From Planctomycetaceae bacterium (GTDB lineage Bacteria; Planctomycetota; Planctomycetia; Planctomycetales; Planctomycetaceae), in the NCBI GenBank assembly GCA_029259845.1, contig JAJDEI010000142.1, forward strand, positions 1 to 34,898: a stretch of DNA of 34,898 nucleotides. The letters run 5' to 3'. Positions 18,067-26,147 of this stretch are shown piece after piece. Below the pieces are notes generated by a model. That model searched no databases and was not told where the DNA came from. It was given only the letters and a program-made list of their open reading frames with translations. The position numbers and the translations under genes are program-made. Positions within the stretch are counted from its first letter, which is position 1, and every line of letters starts with the position of its first letter.

Positions 18067-18282
18067 TCAGGAAGTCCCTGACGGGGTGTCGACGGAGGAG
18101 TCGGATCCCAGTCGTTGTCGCTCTTCCTGGATGGCCCGGTAGACCTCTTCGCGGTGAATCGTCACCTCTTTGGGGGCCTCGATTCCCAGACGCACTTTGT
18201 CGCCCTGGATGGACACGACCATGAGCGTGATCGAATCTCCGATGATGATCTTTTCGTCCTGCTTTCGGCTGAGAACGAGCAT
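18067..18282 (-). CDS. csrA: Carbon storage regulator CsrA
   Basis: This 71-residue RNA-binding regulator controls translation and stability of mRNAs carrying GGA hairpins. The N terminus [20 protein letters not shown] and the [22 protein letters not shown] region are diagnostic; R44-type RNA-contact residues lie in the latter. There are two nearby ATGs at 18288 and 18282. AGGA lies only 2 bases before the first but 8 before the second, and CsrA normally begins MLxLxR, so 18282 is the better start. The C-terminal tail after about residue 57 is short and polar. It is divergent from the YkgJ-type gene at 18565. Confidence 0.94.
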   Translation of the reverse strand: MLVLSRKQDEKIIIGDSITLMVVSIQGDKVRLGIEAPKEVTIHREEVYRAIQEERQRLGSDSSVDTPSGTS

Positions 18283-18564
18283 GGCCATGTTCCTGAAAAA
18301 GGCGTCGTGCGAAATTGTGTCCGTGCTTCTGTGTTCGGTTCAATACCCAAGCTTACGCCAACGGAGACCGGCAGTCACAGCCGAATGCGGTGAATTGGCG
18401 ATTCGTTTCGTCGGTCAGTTGCGTTGTGCCGGGAGAGCACACCAGGAACAGACTTGCCTGTTGGAACGGTTTTCCCGACAGTGGTTCTCTGGAACCGTCC
18501 TTCAGTCCCTGTGACGGCCTGAGAACCGGTCTGGCCACGCTCCAGAGAGAATGTCCCCCACACG

Positions 18565-19113
18565 ATGTTGAACGAACAACAGCAAGAAACGACCAAATCC
18601 GAGACTCCCGGCGAAGCGCCCCGGACGGGCGAAGATGCCCGGTGCAGCCCAGTCCCCATAGTCCCCCTTGACGACGCGACTGAGCCGCCTGTGGCAGCCG
18701 GCGAAGGAGCGTGGTATGCGGAAGGGCTCTCGTTCGGCTGCACGCAGTGCGGAAATTGCTGTACCGGCCAACCGGGGTATGTCTGGGTCGGGCAGGACGA
18801 AATCCAGCAGATCGCCGAGTATCTCGACCGGTCCGTCGGCGAGATTCGGCTCCTCCATACCCGGCTGGCGCGCGGACGCACCTCTCTGACAGAATTCGCG
18901 AATGGCGACTGCACGTTTTTTGATCCCCGGACCCGCCGCTGCCGTGTGTACCCGGCTCGACCGCGACAGTGCCAAACGTGGCCGTTCTGGCGGTCGAATC
19001 TGGTGAGTCCGCAAAGCTGGAAGGAGACGCAAGACGCTTGTCCAGGCGCGACTTGTGGCGATTTCGTCCCGGTCGAGGAGATCGAGCGTCGGGCGGCCCA
19101 GTCTCCGGTTTGA
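18565..19113 (+). CDS. YkgJ-family cysteine-cluster protein (zinc- or iron-chelating)
   Basis: This 182-residue protein carries the CxxCxxCC cluster of the YkgJ family (PF03692) at about residues 59-66 (CTQCGNCC). More cysteines follow in the family order: GDCTFFD, RRCRVYPARPRQCQTWPFW and DACPGATCG. The family is thought to bind a metal or an iron-sulphur cluster, and its cellular role is not settled. The first 50 residues are polar and probably disordered. No strong Shine-Dalgarno sequence is seen before the ATG, and the start could lie nearer the conserved core. It is divergent to csrA with a 282-base spacer. Confidence 0.88.
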   Translation: MLNEQQQETTKSETPGEAPRTGEDARCSPVPIVPLDDATEPPVAAGEGAWYAEGLSFGCTQCGNCCTGQPGYVWVGQDEIQQIAEYLDRSVGEIRLLHTRLARGRTSLTEFANGDCTFFDPRTRRCRVYPARPRQCQTWPFWRSNLVSPQSWKETQDACPGATCGDFVPVEEIERRAAQSPV

Positions 19114-19656
19114 GTTGGCGCTCGACATCCGGGGAGTTGCTTGGACCGGTACTGTCTGGGCGTCGACGAGAATCACACGAAGGCCGCGGCTTTTTGCCTC
19201 CCCAAGCGACGCCTGGGATGTCCGATCGACGTCAGAGCCGTCGGCTGGGGGCTCTGCGGTTCGGATGGGACACCTTCAATCGCAACATTTTGGCATGACA
19301 CGCTTTGAACGGAAACCATCTGCCGGTGAAATTGGGGGAGGCGGGCTTCCCCAGGCCGACTGGCGGACCCATCACGGGCGACGCGATGCCGCCCGGTCAG
19401 GGAAAATGGTCCAACTTTGACGATTCTTCTGAAGTTTCGGAGGCCCGGTTGTCGAACTTAGTCGAGGAGGCTATCCGGTTCGGCCCAGCGTCCCGGCGAT
19501 GGGCCGCGATCCGAGCCAAACTCGACAATCGATCACCCTCCAACGGTTCGCAGTCCGGCACGCTTTGCGTGTCGAATTGCCAAAACCAGGGAGACCTCGA
19601 GAGACCATAACAGAGAGCACAGCGGTCCTGCAGAAACGGCGACCGGATGAAACACC
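19114..19656. other. Intergenic region, no supported gene
   Basis: The spacer before the HU-like gene is 651 bases; this is its first part. A frame of 74 codons (19386-19610) encodes a helical-looking stretch (SEARLSNLVEEAIRFG) but has no ribosome-binding site and no recognised family, so it is not called. No repeat shared with the rest of the window was seen. Confidence 0.5.
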
Positions 19657-19686
19657 TTGACAGTAACCCGATGATGGAATTACAGT
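19657..19686 (+). promoter_or_regulatory. Possible sigma70-like promoter of the HU-like gene
   Basis: A perfect -35 hexamer TTGACA (19657-19662) is followed after 18 bases by TACAGT (19681-19686), which matches 4 of 6 positions of TATAAT. This would give a leader of roughly 70 bases containing the hairpin at 19717-19736. Spacing is one base above optimum. Confidence 0.4.
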
Positions 19687-19716
19687 TGAGGCGTTCGTCC
19701 GACTTGAGCCCGCCAA

Positions 19717-19736
19717 CCGGCCAGCGACTTGGCCGG
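19717..19736 (+). promoter_or_regulatory. Leader hairpin before the HU-like gene
   Basis: CCGGCCA and TGGCCGG form a perfect 7-bp stem around GCGACT. The stem ends 14 bases before the AGGAG ribosome-binding site. It is not followed by a T-run, so it is more likely an mRNA-stability or translation element than a terminator. Confidence 0.4.
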
Positions 19737-19764
19737 CTACCGATTTCCGCAGGAGATGCCTGTC

Positions 19765-20205
19765 GTGACCAAAAAAGAAATCGTAAAACAGATCTCGGAA
19801 GAGATCGGTCTGACCCAACTGAAGACGAAGGAGATCGTCCAGAAGACGTTCGACGCCATCATTGACACCCTCGTCGAGGAGCGTCGGATCGAGCTGCGGA
19901 ATTTTGGCGTTTTTGAGGTCAAGAAACGCGCGGCTCGGAAGGCTCGCAACCCACGAACCGGGGAGCGAGTCGACGTCGCGGAAAAATTCGTCGTCACCTT
20001 CAAACCCGGCAAGGAGATGGAAGAACGGGTCCTTGAACTGGACCGCCAGGAAGCTGCCAAAGCACTGCAAGCGACACAAACGCAGACGGCAGAAGACATT
20101 GCAGGATCACATGCTCCGATTCCTGCGGCGGCTCCCGCCTCATCACCCAGCATCACTCCCCCGGAGTCACAGCCTCAAATCGCCGGAGTTCCCGCTCCCC
20201 ACTGA
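19765..20205 (+). CDS. HU/IHF-like DNA-binding protein with long C-terminal tail
   Basis: The first 90 residues are a complete HU domain: [25 protein letters not shown], the DNA-intercalating arm RNPRTGE (proline at 63) and the end [15 protein letters not shown] dimers bend and compact DNA. The start was set at GTG 19765, because AGGAG (19751-19755) is 9 bases upstream; the ATG at 19756 abuts that site and would leave no spacing. The protein is 146 residues, about 55 longer than ordinary HU. The extra tail is Gln/Ala/Pro/Ser-rich without lysine repeats, so unlike the basic tails of actinobacterial HU. A promoter and a leader hairpin lie upstream. Confidence 0.93.
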   Translation: MTKKEIVKQISEEIGLTQLKTKEIVQKTFDAIIDTLVEERRIELRNFGVFEVKKRAARKARNPRTGERVDVAEKFVVTFKPGKEMEERVLELDRQEAAKALQATQTQTAEDIAGSHAPIPAAAPASSPSITPPESQPQIAGVPAPH

Positions 20206-20425
20206 TTTCACACACTCCTTGTGGCTTGTTCACATCGTTTTGCGACTTGCACGGAATCCCGCTTCCGAACCGCGACCCTCCCCACGTTTCAGCCGGCAAC
20301 AGTCGTTGCCATCCAAGTCTTCGACATTGACACAACTAGGGAAACTGTCTCCGGATAGGAGAGTGCGGCGATCGTGTCTGATCGTCGCGTCCTTCACCCG
20401 GACCGGTACTTCACGGAGGAAGACG

Positions 20426-20644
20426 ATGCGGAAGTTCGTCTTTGCGGGATTGATGATCGCGGTGTGCAGCGTGCAGGCAGGGTGTATCGTGCCGATCTGG
20501 AGCGCTTCCCCCGATCGCCGTGTGCGGCAGCTCATCTATTCGTCGGAGAACTACCGGCACATCCCCGAAATCTGGTCGCGGTTCTGGTTCCTTGACCAGC
20601 CGGACTTCGAGACCCCCTACCGCACCCACGGCGGCGTGATCTGA
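20426..20644 (+). CDS. Small exported protein, possible lipoprotein
   Basis: This 72-residue protein has a hydrophobic signal (residues 4-18) ending SVQAGC, where C20 could be lipidated, although Gln at the -3 position makes the lipobox imperfect. The mature part is basic and aromatic (RRVRQLIYSSENYRHIPE, then WSRFWFLDQPDFETPYRTHGG). The RFWFLDQP-TP-R-HGG pattern recalls small planctomycete proteins of unknown function (memory, not a search). The ATG is preceded by GGAGGAAG (20415-20422). It stands alone between the HU-like gene and pyrD. Function unknown. Confidence 0.75.
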   Translation: MRKFVFAGLMIAVCSVQAGCIVPIWSASPDRRVRQLIYSSENYRHIPEIWSRFWFLDQPDFETPYRTHGGVI

Positions 20645-20960
20645 TCCACGCGGTCGGCGGTTGGTGGCGGGTCCGTCGTGGGGCAGATATCCAATCTGCC
20701 GCAGGGACGGCCGGTCAGGCAGATCGAAAATCTGCCTACGACATGAGCCGCCAACGGCTGACGGATGAGCTGCGGGGAGCGGTCCGTATGCGCTTGCCGC
20801 AGAACGCTGCGCGGCTGCATACCGCGCTCGATGGCCAATGGCATCGGAGAACCGGTCCGCAATGGCTGTGCGGCTCTCCGCTTGAACTCTTCCCGGCCTC
20901 AATCCATCATGGCACACCGGCGGTCGGCTTGGACCGTCGTTTTCTCCTGATGGAACCGAC
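20645..20960. other. Intergenic region, 316 bases
   Basis: No supported gene. The region holds a pair of small hairpins (20675-20742) and otherwise unremarkable sequence. A promoter for the pyrD-acpS run is expected between 20750 and 20950, but none could be picked with confidence. Confidence 0.5.
20675..20742. repeat. Paired GGCAGAT/ATCTGCC hairpins
   Basis: Two hairpins have the same stem: GGCAGAT (20682-20688) with ATCTGCC (20694-20700), and GGCAGAT (20718-20724) with ATCTGCC (20730-20736). Outside them GTCGT (20675-20679) is inverted as ACGAC (20738-20742), so the whole unit is a palindromic REP-like pair. It follows the small exported protein gene by 30 bases. Confidence 0.65.
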
Positions 20961-21866
20961 ATGGCATCGCTGGCAGTCTCACTCAATCGCCTCTCGCTGG
21001 CGAACCCCATTCTCGTGGCTTCGGGAACGTTCGGCTACGCGCGGGAGATGGAGGCGTTCGTCGATTTTTCCCGGCTGGGGGGCATTATCCCCAAGACGAT
21101 CACCCCTCTTCCCCGCCGAGGAAACCCGCCACCCCGAACGGTCGAAACCGCCTCCGGCATGCTCAACTCGATCGGCCTGGACAACGACGGGATCGATTAT
21201 TTCATCGCTTCGCATCTCCCCTATCTCCTCAGCCTCGATACAGCAATCATCGCGAACATTGCCGGCAAGGACGTCGGCGAATTCGTCAGCATGGCCTCCC
21301 GTCTCGGACAAGTCGAAGGATTGGCCGGACTGGAGCTGAACATCTCCTGTCCGAATGTGAGCGGCGGCGTCGATTTTGGCACGAATCCGGAGATGGCCGC
21401 CAAAGTCGTGTCTGCGGTCCGGAGTGCGTGCGGCTTGCCGGTCATCGCCAAGTTGACCCCCAACGTGACCAGCATCGCGGCCATTGCCCAAGCGGCGGCG
21501 GAGGCGGGAGCGGATGCCGTCTCGCTGGTGAACACGTTTCTCGGCATGGCCATCGACTGGCGCAAGCGGCGTCCCGTGCTGGGCAACACCCTCGGCGGAC
21601 TCAGCGGCCCGGCGATCAAACCGCTCGCCCTGCGGTGCGTCTACCAAGTGGCCCAAAACGTCGATGTCCCGGTCATCGGCATCGGCGGCATCGCCAGCAT
21701 CGACGATGTGATGGAGTTTCTCGTCGCCGGCGCATCGGCCGTTCAAATCGGCACCGCGAACTTCTATAATCCGGGAGTGTCAGAAACACTTGCTGGAGCG
21801 CTCGAAACCTGTCTCGCTGACATCGGTGTCGAGAGTGTCGGTGCCGTCATCGGTTCGCTTTCCTGA
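20961..21866 (+). CDS. pyrD: Dihydroorotate dehydrogenase, type 1B catalytic subunit
   Basis: This 301-residue enzyme oxidises dihydroorotate to orotate in pyrimidine synthesis. The class 1 active site cysteine is C130 in [10 protein letters not shown]; class 2 enzymes have serine there. FMN-binding blocks [44 protein letters not shown] and [14 protein letters not shown] are present. The NTFLGMAID block is typical of type 1B, which normally needs an iron-sulphur/FAD partner PyrK; none is in the window. The gene heads a plus-strand run to acpS. Confidence 0.96.
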   Translation: MASLAVSLNRLSLANPILVASGTFGYAREMEAFVDFSRLGGIIPKTITPLPRRGNPPPRTVETASGMLNSIGLDNDGIDYFIASHLPYLLSLDTAIIANIAGKDVGEFVSMASRLGQVEGLAGLELNISCPNVSGGVDFGTNPEMAAKVVSAVRSACGLPVIAKLTPNVTSIAAIAQAAAEAGADAVSLVNTFLGMAIDWRKRRPVLGNTLGGLSGPAIKPLALRCVYQVAQNVDVPVIGIGGIASIDDVMEFLVAGASAVQIGTANFYNPGVSETLAGALETCLADIGVESVGAVIGSLS

Positions 21867-21903
21867 AGTCGTTTCGCAGCATGAGGCCGTAAGGGGATCA
21901 GGC

Positions 21904-22038
21904 ATGGTACAGGTCAAGAAAACGAAATCGGCGCGGAAGATTCTGACGCCGCCGAAAACGGCTCATCGCAAGCTGACCGATGAAGAGATCCGCAAGGCGG
22001 TGGAAACGGTCCTCGCACGTCGTAAGCAGGCGTCGTAG
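21904..22038 (+). CDS. 44-residue basic protein upstream of the NDT/TIR-like gene
   Basis: This short gene has a good ribosome-binding site (AAGGGG, 21891-21896) 7 bases before the ATG and ends 3 bases before the next start. The first half is basic and extended (VKKTKSARKILTPPKTAHRK); the second half is a likely amphipathic helix (LTDEEIRKAVETVLARRK). No family is recognised. Its size, charge and tight coupling to the following gene fit a small partner such as an antitoxin, but that is an inference from arrangement only. Confidence 0.7.
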   Translation: MVQVKKTKSARKILTPPKTAHRKLTDEEIRKAVETVLARRKQAS

Positions 22039-22041
22039 CGG

Positions 22042-22668
22042 ATGGCCGAAATCTCAACACGGGCGTACTCGGAAAACGTCTTCATCAACTGCCCCTTCGA
22101 CGCGCAGTATGAAGCGTCGTTTCGGGCCCTTGTGTATTGCGTGATGGATGTCGGCTTTCGGCCACGATGTGCGTTGGAGATTGATGACGGGGCCGAGGTC
22201 CGCATTGAGAAACTGTTCCGCATCATTGGTGACTGCTGCTTCGGGATTCACGATCTGTCAAGGACCCAGTTGGATGCGACGACCGACCTGCCGCGATTCA
22301 ACATGCCGTTGGAGCTGGGAATGTTCCTTGCCGCCCGTCGTTTCGGAGGTCGGCGACAGAAGCGAAAAAACTGCCTCATCCTCGATCGTGATCCCTATCG
22401 TTACCAAGCCTTTATTTCGGACATCGCCGGCCAGGACATCCGCGCCCACAACGACGATCTGAAAAGGCTCATCACGCTCGTGCGAAACTGGCTGCGAACA
22501 TCGTCCGGAAAGACCAATCTGCCCGGCGGTACCGTCATCTTCCGCCGCTTCGAGACATTCAACAGCGACCTTCCGGAACTTTGCGGCGAGGCGGGCCTTG
22601 ACCCGGAAGACCTTACGTTTGCGGACTTCGCCCAAGTCGTCCGCACCTGGATCGTGAACACGGCTTGA
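22042..22668 (+). CDS. Protein of possible NDT/TIR-like fold, candidate nucleotide-acting effector
   Basis: This 208-residue protein begins with ENVFINCPFD (residues 11-20), a strand-loop like the start of nucleoside 2-deoxyribosyltransferase and TIR-like domains. Next come RIEKLFRIIGDCCFGIHDLSR (about 54-74) and LPRFNMPLELGMFLAARRFG (83-102). E91 in LELG sits where those folds place their catalytic glutamate, next to ELG. The C-terminal half carries a conserved-looking CLILDRDPYRYQAFISDIAG block and ends in a helical segment. I recall similar proteins as uncharacterised members of bacterial accessory loci, but this is memory, not a search. It follows the 44-residue gene by 3 bases and precedes trpS by 12, so it is cotranscribed with housekeeping genes. 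The enzymatic activity is unproven. Confidence 0.75.
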   Translation: MAEISTRAYSENVFINCPFDAQYEASFRALVYCVMDVGFRPRCALEIDDGAEVRIEKLFRIIGDCCFGIHDLSRTQLDATTDLPRFNMPLELGMFLAARRFGGRRQKRKNCLILDRDPYRYQAFISDIAGQDIRAHNDDLKRLITLVRNWLRTSSGKTNLPGGTVIFRRFETFNSDLPELCGEAGLDPEDLTFADFAQVVRTWIVNTA

Positions 22669-22680
22669 ACGAGTATCCCC

Positions 22681-23706
<1,026 letters not shown>

Positions 23707-23717
23707 CGGAGCGACCG

Positions 23718-24284
23718 GTGCAGGAATCACGTCTATCACGACCGGTCATCGGACTGCTCGCGGCCATTGCCGGCGTTTGTGTGCTCACGGCGTTTGCGGC
23801 GATGGTGCCGGTGGGGGCGAGGAAGCTGCTGCTGTTTTCGGTTGCGTTCGGGTTGTGCGCCGGGGGGATCGTGCTGTGGGCGGCCCGTGAGTTTGGACTG
23901 GCGAGACGATGGGCCGTCTGTCTCACCGTTCCTCTGGTGCTTGGAGGACTGTCTCTGATCGCCGTGCAGGGGCATCGCCAACTGCGGGCCGAACGGGCGG
24001 AAGCCGCGAAGGCGGATCCCCAGCAGGCGATGGCCCTGGGGATTCTCGAAGCGGCGGCTGAGAGTGATCCGCAACTCGCCGCCGACCTGGACAGGCGGCG
24101 GCGCGAACAAGACCCGGCGTTTGCCGACTACCTTGCACTCCGGGTCAGCCCGTTGGGAGAATGGCCGCAGCCGTGGCCGACGCTGTTTTGGGGAGCGGAG
24201 ATGTTGCTCGCGGGGGCGGCGGGGGGGCTGCTGGTGTTTCGTCGACTTCGTGCCGCGCAAGAGCCGGTTGAGCAAGAGCCATGA
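23718..24284 (+). CDS. Small four-helix membrane protein of unknown function
   Basis: This 188-residue protein begins with GTG, and GGAG lies 6 bases upstream. Hydrophobic segments at about residues 8-29, 37-56, 65-82 and 155-173 are probable membrane helices. A soluble loop of about 70 charged residues between helices 3 and 4 contains RAERAEAAKADPQQAM. No family is recognised. The stop overlaps the acpS start (ATGA), and the gene starts 11 bases after trpS, so the three are one transcript. Confidence 0.72.
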   Translation: MQESRLSRPVIGLLAAIAGVCVLTAFAAMVPVGARKLLLFSVAFGLCAGGIVLWAAREFGLARRWAVCLTVPLVLGGLSLIAVQGHRQLRAERAEAAKADPQQAMALGILEAAAESDPQLAADLDRRRREQDPAFADYLALRVSPLGEWPQPWPTLFWGAEMLLAGAAGGLLVFRRLRAAQEPVEQEP

Positions 24285-24676
24285 TCATCGGACTGGGCAC
24301 GGACATTGTGGAGATCACCCGCATCGGTCAGATGATCGAGCGGCATGGCGAGCTGTTTCTGCAGCGGGTCTACACCGAGACGGAGATTCGTTACTGCCAA
24401 CAGCGAAAGGAGGCGATGCAGCACTACGCCGGCCGCTGGGCTGCGAAAGAAGCGGTGATGAAGACGCTGGGCACCGGTTTCACGCGCGGCGTCGGCTGGC
24501 AAGACATCGAAGTCGCCAACCGCCGCAGCGGCCAACCGAAAATCGTGCTCAGCGGCGGTGCCAAAGAGTTCGCCGCCCAACGGGGCATCGACGAGATCCT
24601 GATCACCATCTCCCACTGCCGCACCTACGCCACCGCCACCGCCATCGCCCTGCAAAGCCAGCCACGGCAGCCGTAA
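24281..24676 (+). CDS. acpS: Holo-[acyl-carrier-protein] synthase
   Basis: This 131-residue enzyme transfers 4'-phosphopantetheine from CoA to acyl carrier protein. The metal-binding residues are D8 in GLGTDIVEI and E57 in GRWAAKEAVMKTLGTG. The C terminus has the expected ISHCRTYATATAIA strand pair. Length is typical. The start overlaps the previous gene by 4 bases. It ends the pyrD-acpS run. CoaC at 16081 belongs to the pathway that supplies its CoA substrate. Confidence 0.96.
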   Translation: MIIGLGTDIVEITRIGQMIERHGELFLQRVYTETEIRYCQQRKEAMQHYAGRWAAKEAVMKTLGTGFTRGVGWQDIEVANRRSGQPKIVLSGGAKEFAAQRGIDEILITISHCRTYATATAIALQSQPRQP

Positions 24677-24822
24677 GCGAAAAGGGGCCGGATTCGGCAG
24701 TTGGGGCAGAGTCACCGGACATGGGACATGCTATCGCCCGCCACAAGAGAATTCTGAGACCTTCGGTCTTGATCAAACACGCACCCACTCCTCCGAATCC
24801 GAACATCGTTGAGGAGGAACCG

Positions 24823-25953
24823 ATGAGCGATGACTCGACTCAGATGGCCGACGAATCGATTGCGGCCTCGAATCCGAATCCGGATGACGGGCAATTCACG
24901 CTGGTCACTTACACTTACTGCGTAGGCGGAGTGTTTTACGCGTTCCTCTGTGGTCCGGCGATCGGACGGCGTGGCTATCCACCCATCGATCCTGCGTGGA
25001 TGGCGGTTACGTTTCTTTGGGTCGTGCCAGTCCTGCTGTCTGCCACAATCGACACGCGCCCCTTTCGGCAGCGACTCCACGACCTTGCAATATACTGCGT
25101 CGCGACTGCATTCATTGATGCGGCCACGTTCGGGGGAACTGTTCCCCGCCACGTGACATTTTTGGGGACATTAATTGATACGGTCATCCTGTTTGGCCCA
25201 CTACATCTCGTCGTCGGTACGATCCTCGATGGGTTCGTTCAGTTGATCCGGTCAATGGCGAGATTCGCGGCCTACACACTACCACCAACCGTGCGGAGTG
25301 CCACACCGTGGTTGGCCTTTGCGGCCTTGCTCGCACTCGCGGGGGCCTTCCCTTTCGTGTTTCGCGCATATTCGTTTGCCGAGCTGGCACACCGCGGTCG
25401 GACGCAAGCCGAGAAGGACTGGAACGACCAATGTGCTCAGGTGTACGTCGACTGGTCCGATCCGTTCAAGTATGCGGGTGATTCCACACTAATCAACGAA
25501 TACGACAGAACCACCGGCCTGAAAAAGAGTCATCGACATCGCGAAACACAGTACGTTGAGGCGTACAACGAACGAATTGCTGAGCTCCTTCGAGAGCATG
25601 GAATCCCTGACTGGTCGATGAAGGATCATCTGGTTGATGCGAGCGACTTGATTGGCATGCTTGACTCAGCGGAAATGGACCCCATCGAACAATTCCCTTA
25701 CGAGATCAACGAGAACATCATTCTCTTTCGTCGAGGGACGATTAGCCGATGGGGCGGAACAATGTCGAGCAGCGACGACGGGCTGTCGATTGGTACGAAA
25801 GCAAGCTTGGTCGGAGTCGGAAACGACAAGAAGCCGGTGTCCATAGGACGACTCGTCAAGTATCCCGATGTCGTCTTTATCCGCAATGGCGACGACTGGG
25901 TTGGAGCGTTTCACGAGAGCGGACGTGAATTGTCATCGGCTACGCGGCGATGA
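24823..25953 (+). CDS. Orphan membrane protein with C-terminal soluble domain
   Basis: This 376-residue protein has a polar N terminus and about five membrane helices (residues 28-47, 58-76, 86-103, 111-141 and 161-182). The remaining part, from about residue 183, is soluble and charged. GAGGAGG (24811-24817) lies 5 bases before the ATG, so the start is secure even though the frame is open well upstream. No family is recognised. Base composition differs from the neighbours: 59 of the 120 bases at 25621-25740 are G or C, about half, whereas the surrounding genes are visibly richer. It is followed by a hairpin that serves the convergent HtrA gene. It may be a recent acquisition. Confidence 0.75.
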   Translation: MSDDSTQMADESIAASNPNPDDGQFTLVTYTYCVGGVFYAFLCGPAIGRRGYPPIDPAWMAVTFLWVVPVLLSATIDTRPFRQRLHDLAIYCVATAFIDAATFGGTVPRHVTFLGTLIDTVILFGPLHLVVGTILDGFVQLIRSMARFAAYTLPPTVRSATPWLAFAALLALAGAFPFVFRAYSFAELAHRGRTQAEKDWNDQCAQVYVDWSDPFKYAGDSTLINEYDRTTGLKKSHRHRETQYVEAYNERIAELLREHGIPDWSMKDHLVDASDLIGMLDSAEMDPIEQFPYEINENIILFRRGTISRWGGTMSSSDDGLSIGTKASLVGVGNDKKPVSIGRLVKYPDVVFIRNGDDWVGAFHESGRELSSATRR

Positions 25954-26058
25954 CTCGCCAGCACGCGGGGCGTTTCGGCAGTGGCCCATTGGCGGATGAT
26001 GGTCAGCTCGGTTTACGGCCCGTTTCCGGCATGCAGGGATCGAGTTATTACGAACGAA

Positions 26059-26090
26059 CAACGCCCACGGAAAGGTTCCCGTGGGCGTTG
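26059..26090 (-). terminator. Intrinsic terminator, probably of htrA
   Basis: CAACGCCCACGG (26059-26070) and CCGTGGGCGTTG (26079-26090) form a perfect 12-bp stem around an 8-base loop. On the minus strand it is followed by TTCGTTCG, moderately T-rich, and it lies 57 bases after the htrA stop. It may also serve the convergent membrane-protein gene on the plus strand. Confidence 0.75.
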
Positions 26091-26147
26091 TCGGCATGAG
26101 GAGAGACGTCAGGCTCTCTCGCTTGGCGGGTGCTGGTTGTCGGACGC

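Noticed and set aside
19386..19610. Possible 74-residue protein before the HU-like gene
   Set aside because: Composition is protein-like, but there is no ribosome-binding site, recognised family or conserved context.
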